Below are positions 22,637-35,700 of a stretch of DNA of 64,000 nt, piece after piece. Both the position numbers and the translations under genes were made by a program. The DNA is from Ianthella basta (lineage: Eukaryota > Porifera > Demospongiae > Verongiida > Ianthellidae): NCBI GenBank assembly GCA_964019415.1, contig OZ025870.1, positions 8,824,415 to 8,888,414 of the forward strand, written 5' to 3'. Every line of letters starts with the position of its first letter. Within the stretch, counting starts at the first letter, position 1. Under the pieces are notes generated by a model. It was not told the origin of the DNA. It saw nothing but the letters and a program-made list of their open reading frames with translations, and did no database searches.

Positions 22637-25600
22637 GTTTGTTCATATGGAGGGGGGGGGGGGGGGGGTAGCAAATATGCACATGCATATAGCTGTTTTG
22701 AAGTCATGGGATTGTGGTTACCTACATGTACACCATATCTATTGCTCTACTGTGTGCTGTACTGGCAATATGCTGATAGTTGCTCTTGTATTATGCACTA
22801 TGCAACCCAGACATGGTCCCTCCTGATGTGTGCTCTGGTAGAACAAATGCCACCAAGACAGGCTCAATTGGATTTGTCTGTTGCTCTAGCTGAACCATCT
22901 TTCTCAGATCCAATGTTAGAAGTGAGTTTTAGCACAGTTAGACAGTGCTGTTGATTCTGTGCTGTCATATCACACTACAGTTGTTATGAGTAGGGTGTGA
23001 TAGAATTGTGTGTATTGTTGACCGGAAAGTGTGCATGTACCCTGTTCACGATATCTAGTACATTGTTTGTCCACTTGATCAAAGTGTAATCATGCACGCT
23101 AGATGCACTCTGAAAAAGAATCAAACCATGTGAAGAGCAGGGAAGATTGCCATGGTGACAGTCACCAAGTATTTTCTCTATGGTATCGCTGCATGGATTA
23201 CAACAACATTCCTTCCGACAGAGTCAGACATCTTCTTCATTTTCATACTGTTTATACCTATGCACTGTGAAGTAGCTACATTGTCAACGTTGTGTTTTCC
23301 TATTGCTACTTGATTGCCATTTCTCACCTTTGTCAACCACATAATTGTAATCTAAGATAAAGGGCACTATAGACACCTTTCAACATAGCATGTCAGCAGG
23401 ATAGGCTACATGCTCAGAGTCATTGCTTGCTGCCAAAATCTGTGTCCTGCCCTATTGCCAATAGCAGTTTGAGATGACACAGGTACAGCCTGTTGACTTG
23501 GATGTGCCTACTAACTGCTATATACTGTCTTTACTTCATGCTGCGACTTTCTCACCCAGGCTACAAGCAGCAGCACACCAGTGAAGGACCTACTTCTTGC
23601 TGCTGAAGAAGGAAGGCTGAATGATGTCCAGTCTTTGCTTGATGGAGGTAGATGCAAAGTGGATGACGAAGACGAGGTGTGTCTCTGTATGAGTGGCATA
23701 TGACTTTGTGCTGTGTGTCTGTGTTGGTTACAGTTCTTGGGTTTATGTGTTTGGCTATATGCAGTGTCCATGCATACTGTAGCTATAAATGCATGTGTAC
23801 ATAGCCATTATTCCACTTTGGGATGTCTGATTAATATATGGGTAAGAAACATTTGGTATGAAAGTGTACAGACTATTAATTAATTCTATTTAATGCAACA
23901 ATCAAGTAAGAGTAGCAGTAGGAATTGTAATAATTGTTGTAGAGCATGTCCTCTCAATCAGCTGCATTCACATGATGTCAATTTTGTGATGCAAAGATGT
24001 TCAACCAATTTACATGTACCCCATTAAAAAGGACATCAACTCCTTATTCTCTGCTGTTTCTATTTGTTTACAGAAAGGGTGGACAGCCACCTTGAAAGCA
24101 GCCTACAAAGGCCATCTCACTGTTCTGGAGACACTAGTCAAGCAGTACGATGGGAATGTGCTGCACAGAATGAAGGTACAATGTTCTGATGATTGGTGCT
24201 TTGATAATGTATGGTGAACTCTCTGCTTTCCTTCAAAAACCGACTTAAGTATGCTAGAATGTGGACTTTGGATGTGGATGTGGGCTTTCCTTTGTGGTTG
24301 ACAAGTTTGCAACTGATTGAAAAATATCAGAAAGAAATTGTGCAGAATCATTATGATTAAGCAGGGAACCCCGCCTTTGGCAAGCTTCCCTGCTCTGGCC
24401 CTTCCACGACGGCTACTCGGCGCCAGTCTGGCAACGCCAGAGTGTGTGATGACAGTGTGCTAATGTCATCTGGTAACATCCATGCATATGCACTTAACAG
24501 AACAAAACAGGGATCAATGAATCACATGGTCATGCACAAGGTCTGATCAAAAATGAATGGTGCATGTCTCACAAGAGAGCTATATAGTTGATGTTCATAA
24601 CACGATGCTTGCTTTTGTCTTTGCTGTAGTAAGTGTTGACCTTGGTGGAATGTTCCTAAGGAGCACAGTCTCATTTGTGCAGCTTTGCATGTTGTTGGGT
24701 GTAGAAGAGATGCACTGAGAAGCAACCTGATGCGATCATGTCCCCGTCCGTATTATTGCATGCGATTCTGACGCTAGTCAGGAGCTTCACTTTACCCTCG
24801 CTCTTGTTGCTGATAGTCTCATAGTACCTATCCTTTCTGTAGCAGTGTCTTGTTGGTATGTGTGTACCAAATCCTCCCCTGGCAAATGCGGTCAATGAGA
24901 AAAGATTGCCATGGAGAATTCTTGCTCTTCTGCTCTGCACTTGCATTGCACGTAGCTGGTTTCGTTTGGCAATTGCGATGATTCAATTCCTGAGCTTGGG
25001 AGGCATTTCACACCAAAGTTGGTAACATAAAAATGGCTTCAGTATCCAAGAAAAATGGCTGCTTCCCTGTATCTCCTTCTCTTTCTTCTCCGCACCTAAG
25101 CTGAACGTCGCCGTTTTTGCAATCCCATTGTTTTGAACTAAAGTTAGATGCAGTGCAGACGAAAGAAGGTGACCGAATGCTGTTATAAAACGCAAAGAAT
25201 ACAAAGTCGGATACTCGGGCTTAGCTCCATTATATATATAGGATACATTATGTGGACATGAAAATAATTGCCACTGAGATTGGAGCCGAGATTCAAGTTA
25301 GTAATAATGTGCATTCCTTTGCGATGAATGTATTGTTTGCATGTATTCTACAGTATCCATGTAATTTCTAATCACTACTAGTAAATTAATATTCCTAGCA
25401 AGTCTAGAGTGAAAAGAGATGTACGTAGGAATGACCAGCAGAAAAACATAGAAACAGTACCTCAGCACCATGATAAACCACATTTTCGTAAGGTTTGGTA
25501 AGCATTCCTAATTTCCCTGTCAATGCATGATGCAAATGTCTAGCTAGCTAGTCCCATGTAGCTATAAGGAAATTAGGAATGCAGAGCAAACTTCACCAAA

Positions 25601-28600
25601 ATGTGGTTTATCATGGTGTTGAGGTAGTGTTGCTTGTTTCTATACTATTTTGCTGGTCATTCCTAAATCCCTCTTAATTTTAAAGGAATTTTTATACACT
25701 AGTCTTTATAGTTTTTGCATTTCCAAAGAACTATGGCTTCATCAGATTAGTACTTGCGCTGACAAATACCCCTTTCTTAAATACAGTAAATATTCTAAGA
25801 ATTTGTGAACTCTTTCTGCATTTCATAACTAACATTTTGAAATTTAGGAGGGAATATGATCATCTTTACTGTCTTCTTGCAAAAATTAGAGCCTTCTTGG
25901 CAGTTGGAGCGTTCTCTGCTGGCTTTTTTAGGAAGGCTCTCTATGGAAAATGGCCGTCATTGGTGCTTTTTTAGTTACAGTACTGTGCGTTATCTGCAGA
26001 TGTCATGTCAACAAGGAGGTGTGGAATCCCAGTACTGGAGAAGCATTCGTGTTCATTAAGCACGGAGGCAAAATTAATGGCAAGATAATCTTGCCCTTGC
26101 CGAAGTTAGAGGTTTTCCCGAAACTTGGGGAAAACCTCTGATGGCTAATAAATCAAAATTTTAGAGTGGGTTAAGGCAAGATCGGAAGTTTGTGAATTTC
26201 AGATTTTCAATTTTTTACCAATATTACTGTAGAATGATAAAGATTTTGCAGAACATCGAGCACAGTTATGCCACTCTAGATGTACTGGCTGCCATGTTAC
26301 AGAAGCAGTATATATACAAGTGCAACAAGATAGTGGCATATGGGCATCTTAATGTACAGGGAAGACAAATTTCCTACCCGCTCCGTTGCTGTACTTATCA
26401 GACTGCCACCGGCGCTCAGATATTTGTGATTCACGTCCCTATGCAAGTCCTTGTATAAGACTTGGGTGCACAGGTGCCCTGTGTCATGTGCCAGGAGTGC
26501 TCAGAAATTCTGTGGGAAGAATAAGAATAATATGAAAAGACTAAATGGGGTACGAGAAGCCTATGACGCTTTTCTCTTACGTGCACTTCAGGTTGCTTTT
26601 GGGTGCACTGCCGTCTTCAGTACATCCAAAGAAGCCTATCTATTGCTTTTAATTGTTCTTTGCACAGCTGTTTGGCTAGTTTCGCTGAAGCATGCTAATA
26701 CATTAAGATAGGAGGCACCATTTTGAATTGGGCACATTCCTAAATAAACGTCACAAGCATGACGTCTGATACTTACACTTTCCACCATGTTCTCACTTCA
26801 TACAGCATTTTACACTGTGCATGTGTGCACAAATGGTGAACTGTGTTGTTTACTGCTAATGCTTATGAGGAAGCAAGCGAAATGCCCCATTATAATTGCT
26901 AATGGACTGTGTGTGGACTGGTCTGCCATAATTATTTCCAGTGTGATTTTCATTGTGGTAATTATCATGTACACGTGCAAAACATGCTGATCCATGTGTG
27001 CTTGTTCACTTGTGTGTGTACATGCTGTTTTGTAATTTCCCCAAAGCATAACATAAATGATTAGTCTGGATCAATTTGCATAGTTTTTGAGCTGGATTCA
27101 TGTAGCAGAAGGGAAGCTATTTTAAAAAGGGGCTGGAGCGCGACTTCAAAAGGGTATCAAATCCTCAGTCGTGCCTCACCCTACCAATTCCTCGAAAGCC
27201 ATTCACCAAGATAGACACAATTCCAACAAGGTCTACGGCCAGCTTACCCCTAGATACACAGAATACCCACAGATGTACAGGTTCCCCAAGGTCAATGAAT
27301 GGATGGTAATGAGACCCACTCTCACTAGCTTCAACTCCTCCACATATACTGCATGAAGCAATACCCACTGGTAGTGTTATTTCTCTGCTGTAACATTAAT
27401 TGCTTCCACATGCTATATGTGATGACTAAATTTAACTTACACACATACTTTGCCTCTTTCACCAAACTGTCTAAGTACTTGCCCCTTCCAATTTGCCGTA
27501 TGAGTAAAGTGGAAAGGAATATCCTGCCCTGCATGCATAGACAGCTGATGAAATATTGTGCACTTACACTTTTATATCTCTACAGAATGACTGCAATGCC
27601 TTTCACTTGTGTGCTGATGGTGGCAACGTTGCCATTGCTCAGTTCCTTGCTCCCATGATGGAGGAGCACCTATTTGATTTGAGTGATGGTGGCTACACAG
27701 CCTTGCACTGGGCAGCTCAATCTGGTCAGCTGTCTATGGTGGAGTACTTGGTCAAATCTTGTGAATTTAACTTGAAAACAAAGGACAAGGTTGGCCTACT
27801 TTAAATGTTTCTTTGTTGTTTGGTCTATTTGCTACCTCTCTGGACGTTCTGCTTCTGCATGGACATGGCATAAACGAAATGTGTGATACTTGATTGTGCT
27901 TTAGTTTTGTTATGTATTGCAAGTTCATTGTGTGATTATACATCTATCACATGTAATACTGCAGAGTTCATATAGTTGTAGCAATTGACAAAATCCCTCA
28001 AGTTCAAACACGCTGCTTTTGAGTGTTTATTGACAGTATCTGTTGTGTTCCTGCTCAGTACATGATTGCCATGTGTAAATTGCACATGTATGTACTAAGT
28101 AGATTGCAGGCTTGTGTATTGACAGACCTGTTGTAATGTTGCACCTTTATACATGTCCACACTGTAAGGCATCACCTGGTATCATATTTCATTGTTTCCC
28201 TTAATGAACAGTGGGGCAGGACTCCCCTTTTGAGAGCAGTGGTCAGTGGTCATGCTGATGTAGCTCGCTTCTTACTGGAGAGTGGCAGTGATGTCCATGA
28301 ACAGACCAATGTGAGTATGGTAGAGCAACTTTGTGTCTTCTTGAACGTGGTCTATTGTAGTTGCTAGATCATGCTTGTGACATTTGTAATTTCTCATCAT
28401 GTCCAACATTATGGTGGTTTGTTAGTGTAGTTTTTAGTATATTTTCTGTTTTAAGAAGGTTGGTTCCTCTTGTATAGATCAAATTTTCTCTTCTTGTACA
28501 AGCTCACTATCTCTGCCATAACATATTCTGACACTACTTGGCCTGATTTGGTGATATGACTCCCTCACATTCAACGTCTTGTTAAATATTTGCAACTAGC

Positions 28601-29676
28601 ATTGTGCCTGCACTTGATGGGCTTCTGCTACGGCAAGTTGCAATCCTGTGAGTTGAGCCCAGGCATTTTGAATTAACTGCACTTATAGAACAGAGTGCAG
28701 CTATGTAGTGTAGTTTACATTCGTTGGTTGGATGAAGGTGAGTCAAAGTGCCCCATTGCTGGAAGTCATGCGGAGTGATAATTCAACAATGACCATCAGC
28801 CACAAACAAGAAAGGATATTAAAGTATATCTCTTCAAAAGCTGAAGGACAGGCAACTTCAACCTGTGGAGGACACTTTCAGTACTTTATGCAAGTTTGGT
28901 GGCTCACCATGCTGTGGCTTTGCTTGAAGCACAGACAAACAGACGAGCTGTGCATTGTACTGTATATATAGATACTAAAACACGTTTATGAGTATGAGAT
29001 GCATATAACACCCTCTTCCTGCTATTACTTAACTTCTTTTTATTTCATTTTATAATCTAGCTACATGTAGTTGCTATAGCAAGCACTTTGTCCAGTCATA
29101 ATACCATTTTGTGTTGAATTGATTAGGGAAACCACACTGGCCGGTAACTTGAGAAAGATTTTAAACGTTTTGGCCCAATCCAGGACCTTTATCAGTGAAA
29201 TTGACACTTACAAAACCGAGATGACAGACTTTGTACACATAAACGTTGGGAGAATTGGGCGGGAATGAATGTGATGTTAAGGAGTGACACTTGCACAATT
29301 ATGCATAAAATAAAGTCTATGCGCAACAAGCTTTTCAAGTTAAAAAAACTCGCGGAGCGCTGGGGCATCCCTGAACTCGAACTACTTGCCTAACTGTTAT
29401 TATAAGGTAACTGTTTGATCATGCCATTTAGCATCACCTCAGCATTAGTAAGTTGACCCCAGAATGTGAGAAACAGAAGTCTAAGGAACGTCAAAAGGGC
29501 GAATAGGCTAAGCAATGGAGGCACACACAACACACAACACACACACGTACAGACACACACACACATATGCACACACACACACACACACATGCATACACAA
29601 GTGAACACACACACATGCATGATTAAACACGCACACATGCACACACATACACGTGCACACATACAATAGCGCATGG

Positions 29677-29740
<64 letters not shown>

Positions 29741-32700
29741 CACACACACACACACACAAACACACAACACACACAACACACACACACACACACACATGTA
29801 TACACTGTACTTACCTGCAGTTTCATTAATAATGGTGACAAGTTAAAAAAGGCTGAGGGTAGACACAGAGTGCTAGCTAGCTAGTAGTGTCTATTGTAAA
29901 TGGAGGGACATTACAGTGCATGTTACCTGCCCTTAGTGTAACTTCGATTCCTCTATGAGTACTACTGTTTAGACACACTTCGGTGCCATAATTTTCTGAA
30001 GTGTGCCACGCTGTTCCACTGTTTAAATGAACTCCACGAGGGTAGTTTCCATCATTCGCAATATATCAGGCTTTTCAGTTGAAACTGAAGCCAATTCATC
30101 CAAGAAACCTATTTGTGTTGGTATATTAAAGGCTCTTCCAATTTTGCCTAAATGCAACCTATCTTGCATATAGAGGAGAGTTCTACCAGCAAATGTTTGG
30201 TACAGCCACGGGCTTCCCAGTATCAGTGACACTAGTTGGCAACCTGGTGATGGAAAGTGTAGAGGAGAGAGCACTGTCTACATACCAATTCCAGCTACAC
30301 TTCTGGAATAGATAGGTGGATGACACAGTGACAGCATTACCTCAGGACCAGGTCCAAGACTTCTTGCACATCTGAACACCATTGTGGAGTCCATGCAGTT
30401 TACAGTTGAAGAAGAGACAGACGGCACTCTACCTTTCCTGGACACAAAATCATTCACCACGAGAATGGTTCCCTGGCGACCACGGTACTTTGTAAAAGCA
30501 CACATAGACAGGTATCTGGACTTTCAGTCGCACCACCCAATGGTGCAGAAAGTGGCACGCAATTTGCTCCATCAAGCTGAGAAGAATTGCACTGACATAC
30601 CAGACTGAGAGAAGCAGGAAGAGCATGTCACCCAGGCCCTCTGCATCAATAGCTATCCCGGAAGCCCAGCTGCCAGGAACTGGCACTCCTCAGTACCCCT
30701 ACCCTACAACCCTCACAGAGCCCCCCCAAGGCCACTGTGACCCTTTCATTTTTTGCGCACAAAGCTTATTTTATGCGTATGCAAGTATCATTCCTTAACA
30801 TCACATTCATTTCCGCCTCTTTCTCCCGCCACTTATGTGGTATAAAGCCTGTCATCTCGGTTTTGTATGTGTCACGTTCACTGATGAAGGTCCTAGATTG
30901 GGCCGAAATGTCTGAAATCTTTCATAAGTTACTGGCTAGTGTGATTCCCCTAATTAAATTAGCATGCAAGAAACTAGCCACAAAGAAGTTCTTCCCATCC
31001 CCTTAGTGTGATCATCCTGCATGGTATATCCTCCTCGTGCACAGTTGGATAATGAAGTGTTCTGCACTTACTCTTTCATTTCTCTACAGAATGGCTGCAA
31101 TGCCTTTCACTTGTGTGCTGATGGTGGCAATGTTGCCATTGCTCAGTTCCTCGCACCCATGATGGAGGACCACCTATTTGATTTGAGTGATGGTGGTTAC
31201 ACAGCCTTGCACTGGGCAGCTCAATCTGGTCAACTGTCCATGGTAGAGTACTTGGTGAAATCTTGTGGATTTGACTTGAAAGCAAAGGACAAGGTTGGCC
31301 TACTTTAAATATTTCCTTGTTGTCTGGTCTGTTTTCTGCCTCTCCTGTTTGCTACCTCTCCGGGCCTTCTGTTTCTGCATGGATGTGGCATAAACGAAGG
31401 ATGTGATACTTGATTGTGCTTTAGTTTTGTTTATCAGAAAGGGATGCTTCTCTAATACCAGCGTCAGCAACAGGGTTGAAGCTGGTATTAGAGAACCAAC
31501 CCTTTCTGATGCCTGAGCCAGCTGAGAAGCCCTCACTTTAGTTTTGTTTATGTATTGCAAGTTCATTGTGTGATTATAGGACTAATTATCGCATGTAATA
31601 CTGCAGAGGCTCATAGTTAGTTCGTATTTGTGACAACAATGTCTTTCAAGTTCAAGCAAGCTGAATTTTAACCATTCATTGACAGTAACTGTTGCGTTCC
31701 TGCTCAGTACGTGATTACCATTGTGTAAATTGCTCCACTATGTACCAAGTAGAATACAGTCTCGTGTATTGACAGACCTGTGGTTGTAATGTTGCACCTT
31801 TATACATGTCACACACTGTAAGGCATCACCTGGTATCATATTCCATTGCTTCCCTTAATGAACAGTGGGGCTGCACTCCCCTTTTGAGAGCAGTGCTCAA
31901 TGGTCATGCTGATGTAGCTCGCTTCTTACTGGAGAGTGGCAGTGATGTCCATGAACAGGCCAATGTGAGTATATGGTAAAGCAATCTTGTGTCTTCATGG
32001 TTTTCGTCTTTGTAGTTGCTAGATCATGCTTGTATCCTGTGCATCATTGGAAATAGAACACTTTCTGTGTGGTCTTTGAAGTGTATATACCTGTGATGAA
32101 ATGTGCGTTTGACATGTGTTGTGCAATACGTATTGACTGGCATTTATATGTCACCAATGTGTTATTTTAACTGTGCAATCTGTAAAGGTAGCCTGGTGAC
32201 TTGCACAACTGGCACTTCCTCGTTCATCCTTCCAGTGACTCTAGCTACGTATATTTCTAGAATTTCCTACAAACCCCTGTACATTCTCACATCACTAGCA
32301 ATTGTCTCAACCAGATTACTGATCGCATCTACCTGCTCTATTGAATGATGGTCTAATTTAGTTCACACTCCCCTTATTGTCTTGGCACTCTGAGGATTTC
32401 AGTCATTTTCCATTCCACATTCTGCTCCAGACTCCAAAGTGTTTAAGTTATTACCAAACATTCATAGACTGCATGCTCTGAAGTACCTCTGCTGAATCTG
32501 CCATTAATACCTCATTCTGCACTGTATGCTACAAGTAGCATGGGATGCAGATACGGACTTCCTATCTCAGATGTTCTCTTCCGTGGTCAATTTAATGGAA
32601 TGTCTTGCCCTGCACATGTAGTCAGTTGATAGAGTGTTAGTCTTATTCCTTTCTGTCTCTGCAGAATGGCTGCAATGCCTTTCACTTGTGTGCTGATGGT

Positions 32701-35700
32701 GGCAATGTTGCCATTGCTCAGTTCCTTGCCCCCATGATGGAGGACCACCTATTTGATTTGAGTGATGGTGGCTACACAGCCTTGCACGAGGCAGCTCAAT
32801 CTGGTCAACTGTCCATGGTAGAGTACTTGGTGAAATCTTGTGGATTTGACTTGAAAGCAAAGGACAAGGTTGGCCTACTTTAAATATTTCCTTGTTGTCT
32901 GGTCTGTTTTCTGCCTCTCCTGTTTGCTACCTCTCCGGGCCTTCTGTTTCTGCATGGATGTGGCATAAACGAAGGATGTGATACTTGATTGTGCTTTAGT
33001 TTTGTTTATCAGAAAGGGATGCTTCTCTAATACCAACGTCAGCAACAGGTTTGAAGCTGGTATTAGAGAACCAACCCTTTCTGATGCCTGAGCCAGCTGA
33101 GAAGCCCTCAGTTCAGTTTTGTATATGTATTGCAAGTTCATTGTGTGATAATATGACTAATTATCACATGTAATACTGCAGAGGCTCATAGTTAGTTCGT
33201 ATTTGTGACAACAATGTCTTTCAAGTTCAAGCAAGCTGATTTTGACCATTCATTGACAGTAACTGTTGCGTTCCTGCTCAGTACGTGATTGCCATTGTGT
33301 AAATTGCACCACTATGTACCAAGTAGAATACAGTCTCGTGTATTGACAGACCTGTGGTTGTAATGTTGCACCTTTATACATGTCACACACTGTAAGCATC
33401 ACCTGGTATCATATTCCATTGCTTCCCTTAATGAACAGTGGGGCTACACTCCCCTTTTGAGAGCAGTGCTCAGGGGTCATGCTGATGTAGCTCGCTTCTT
33501 ACTGGAGAGTGGCAGTGATGTCCATGAACAGGCCAATGTGAGTATATGGTAAAGCAATCTTGTGTCTTCTTGGTTTTGGTCTTTGTAGTTGCTAGATCAT
33601 GGTTGTATCCTTTGCATCATTGGAAATAGAACAATTTCTGTGTGGTCTTTGAAGTGTATATACCTGTGATGAAATGTGTGTTTGACATGTGTTGTGCAAT
33701 ACGTATTGACTGGCATTTATATGTCACCAATGTGTTATTTTAACTGTGCAATCTGTAAAGGTAGCCTGGTGACTTGCGCAAGTGGCACTTCCTTGTTCAT
33801 CCTTCCAGTGACTCTAGCTACATATATTTCTAGAATTTCCTAGGAACCCCTGTACATTCTCACATCACTAGCAATTGTCTCAACCAGATTACTGATCGCA
33901 TCTACCTACTTTATTGAATGATCGTCTAATTTAGTTCACACTTCCCTTATTGTCTTGGCACTCTCAGGATTTCAGTCAATTTCCATTGCACTTTCTGCTC
34001 CAGACTCCAAAGTGTTTAAGTTATTACCAAACATTCATAGACTGCATGCTCTGAAGCACCTCTGCTGAATCTGCCATTCATACCTCATTCTGCACTCTAT
34101 GCTACAAGTAGCATGGGATACAGATACGGCCTTCCTATCTCAGATGTTCTCTTCCGTGGTAAATATAATGGAATGTCCTGCCCTGCACATGTAGTCAGTT
34201 GATAGAGTGTTAGTCTTATTCCTTTTTGCCTCTGCAGAATGGGTGCAATGCCTTTCACTTGTGTGCTGATGGTGGCAATGTTGCCATTGCTCAGTTTCTT
34301 GCCCCCATGATGGAGGACCACCTATTTGATTTGAGTGATGGTGGCTACACAGCCTTGCACAAGGCAGCTCAATCTGGTCAACTGTCCATGGTAGAGTACT
34401 TGGTGAAATCTTGTGGATTTGACTTGAAAGCAAAGGACAAGGTTGGCCTACTTTAAATATTTCCTTGTTGTCTGGTCTGTTTTCTGCCCCTCCTGTTTGC
34501 TACCTGTCCGGGCCTTCTGTTTCTGCATGGATGTGGCATAAACGAAGGATGTGATACTTGATAGTTTTGTATATGTATTGCAAGTTCGTTGTGTGATTAT
34601 AGGACTAATTATCACATGTAATACTGCAGAGGCTCATAGTTAGTTCGTATTTGTGACAACAATGTCTTTCAAGTTCAAGCAAGCAGAATTTTGACCATTC
34701 ACTGATAGTAACTGTTGTGTTCCTGCTCAGTACATGATTGCCAATGTGCAAATTGCACATGTACCAAGTAGAATACAGTCTCGTGTATTGACAGACCTGT
34801 GGTTGTAATGTTGCACCTTTATACATGTCACACACTGTAAGGCATCACCTGGTATCATATTTTATTGCTTCCCTTAATGTACAGTCGGGCAAGACGCCCC
34901 TTTTGAGAGCAGTGCTCAGTGGTCATGCTGATGTAGCTCACTTCTTACTGGAGAGTGGCAGTGATGTCCATGAACAGGACAATGTGAGTATGGTGGAGCA
35001 ATCTTGTGTCTTTGTGCATTTGGTCTCTTGTATTTGCTAGATCATGCTTGTAACCTTTGCTCCACTGGTATTAGAGCATTTTGCTGTATGGACTGTAAAG
35101 TGTACCTGTGTGATGTCTGTGAAATGTGTGTGTGACGTCATATGATAAATGATATATAAACCAATGCATGTATTTGTTACGCTATTCCTCTTACCCAATG
35201 TGTTATGTTGAACTGTTGACATGCATGCTGTGACGAACAGTAGTTTGTTGAGCTGTGTATGTGGTATTTCACTGTGTAAGACTGCGCTCACAGGAACACT
35301 GCCAACTAACCCCACAGTGCAAGATATAATTACCACTTGACTAGTAGCATAGCATGGTTTGAGGCTGAAATTATGTCATACTTTTGATCAGAGTAGTGGA
35401 AAGAAATCACTTACTATTCTGCAGCTGGCCCTTTTCGAATCATTTGTAGTGGCTAGTCTCTGCAAGTTGTAGGATTAAACATTCTTAGGAACCTATTTCA
35501 TGACTACTAACACTTCCACTGCCCACACTTGTGACAGGTGCAGTGCTCTTTCACTAGCACAATAGTAGTTTCTTATGACAGAGCTAGGGAAATGGATACT
35601 CTGAACTGACTAATGTAAAGTTCCTTTGCCTTTAGCACCCTCCCCCACCCCATAACTGATTTGAAGGGGAAATGTTGTGCCCTGCATGCGTAGGCAGTCC

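Larger units (their letters stand above)
24176..27585. other. large intron before the cassette array
   Basis: The ankyrin register is continuous across this gap, so no exon is missing. It contains a foldback element and a short hairpin (listed separately). The many short frames, such as 27171-27356 on the plus strand, have no domain support. Confidence 0.6.

Noticed and set aside
22637-22954. Extension of the unknown-module frame to 22954 as coding
   Set aside because: It passes through a G17 tract (poly-Gly) and loses protein character, and a donor at 22637 joins in phase to the ankyrin exon at 23560.
29335-29400. tRNA-like GTTCGAGTTC box on the minus strand
   Set aside because: No cloverleaf or A-box at the right spacing. 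It lies beside the inverted repeat of the Penelope-like insertion.
29390-29841. Long Cys/Val-rich minus-strand frames
   Set aside because: Product of the CA microsatellite; no real composition or homologue.
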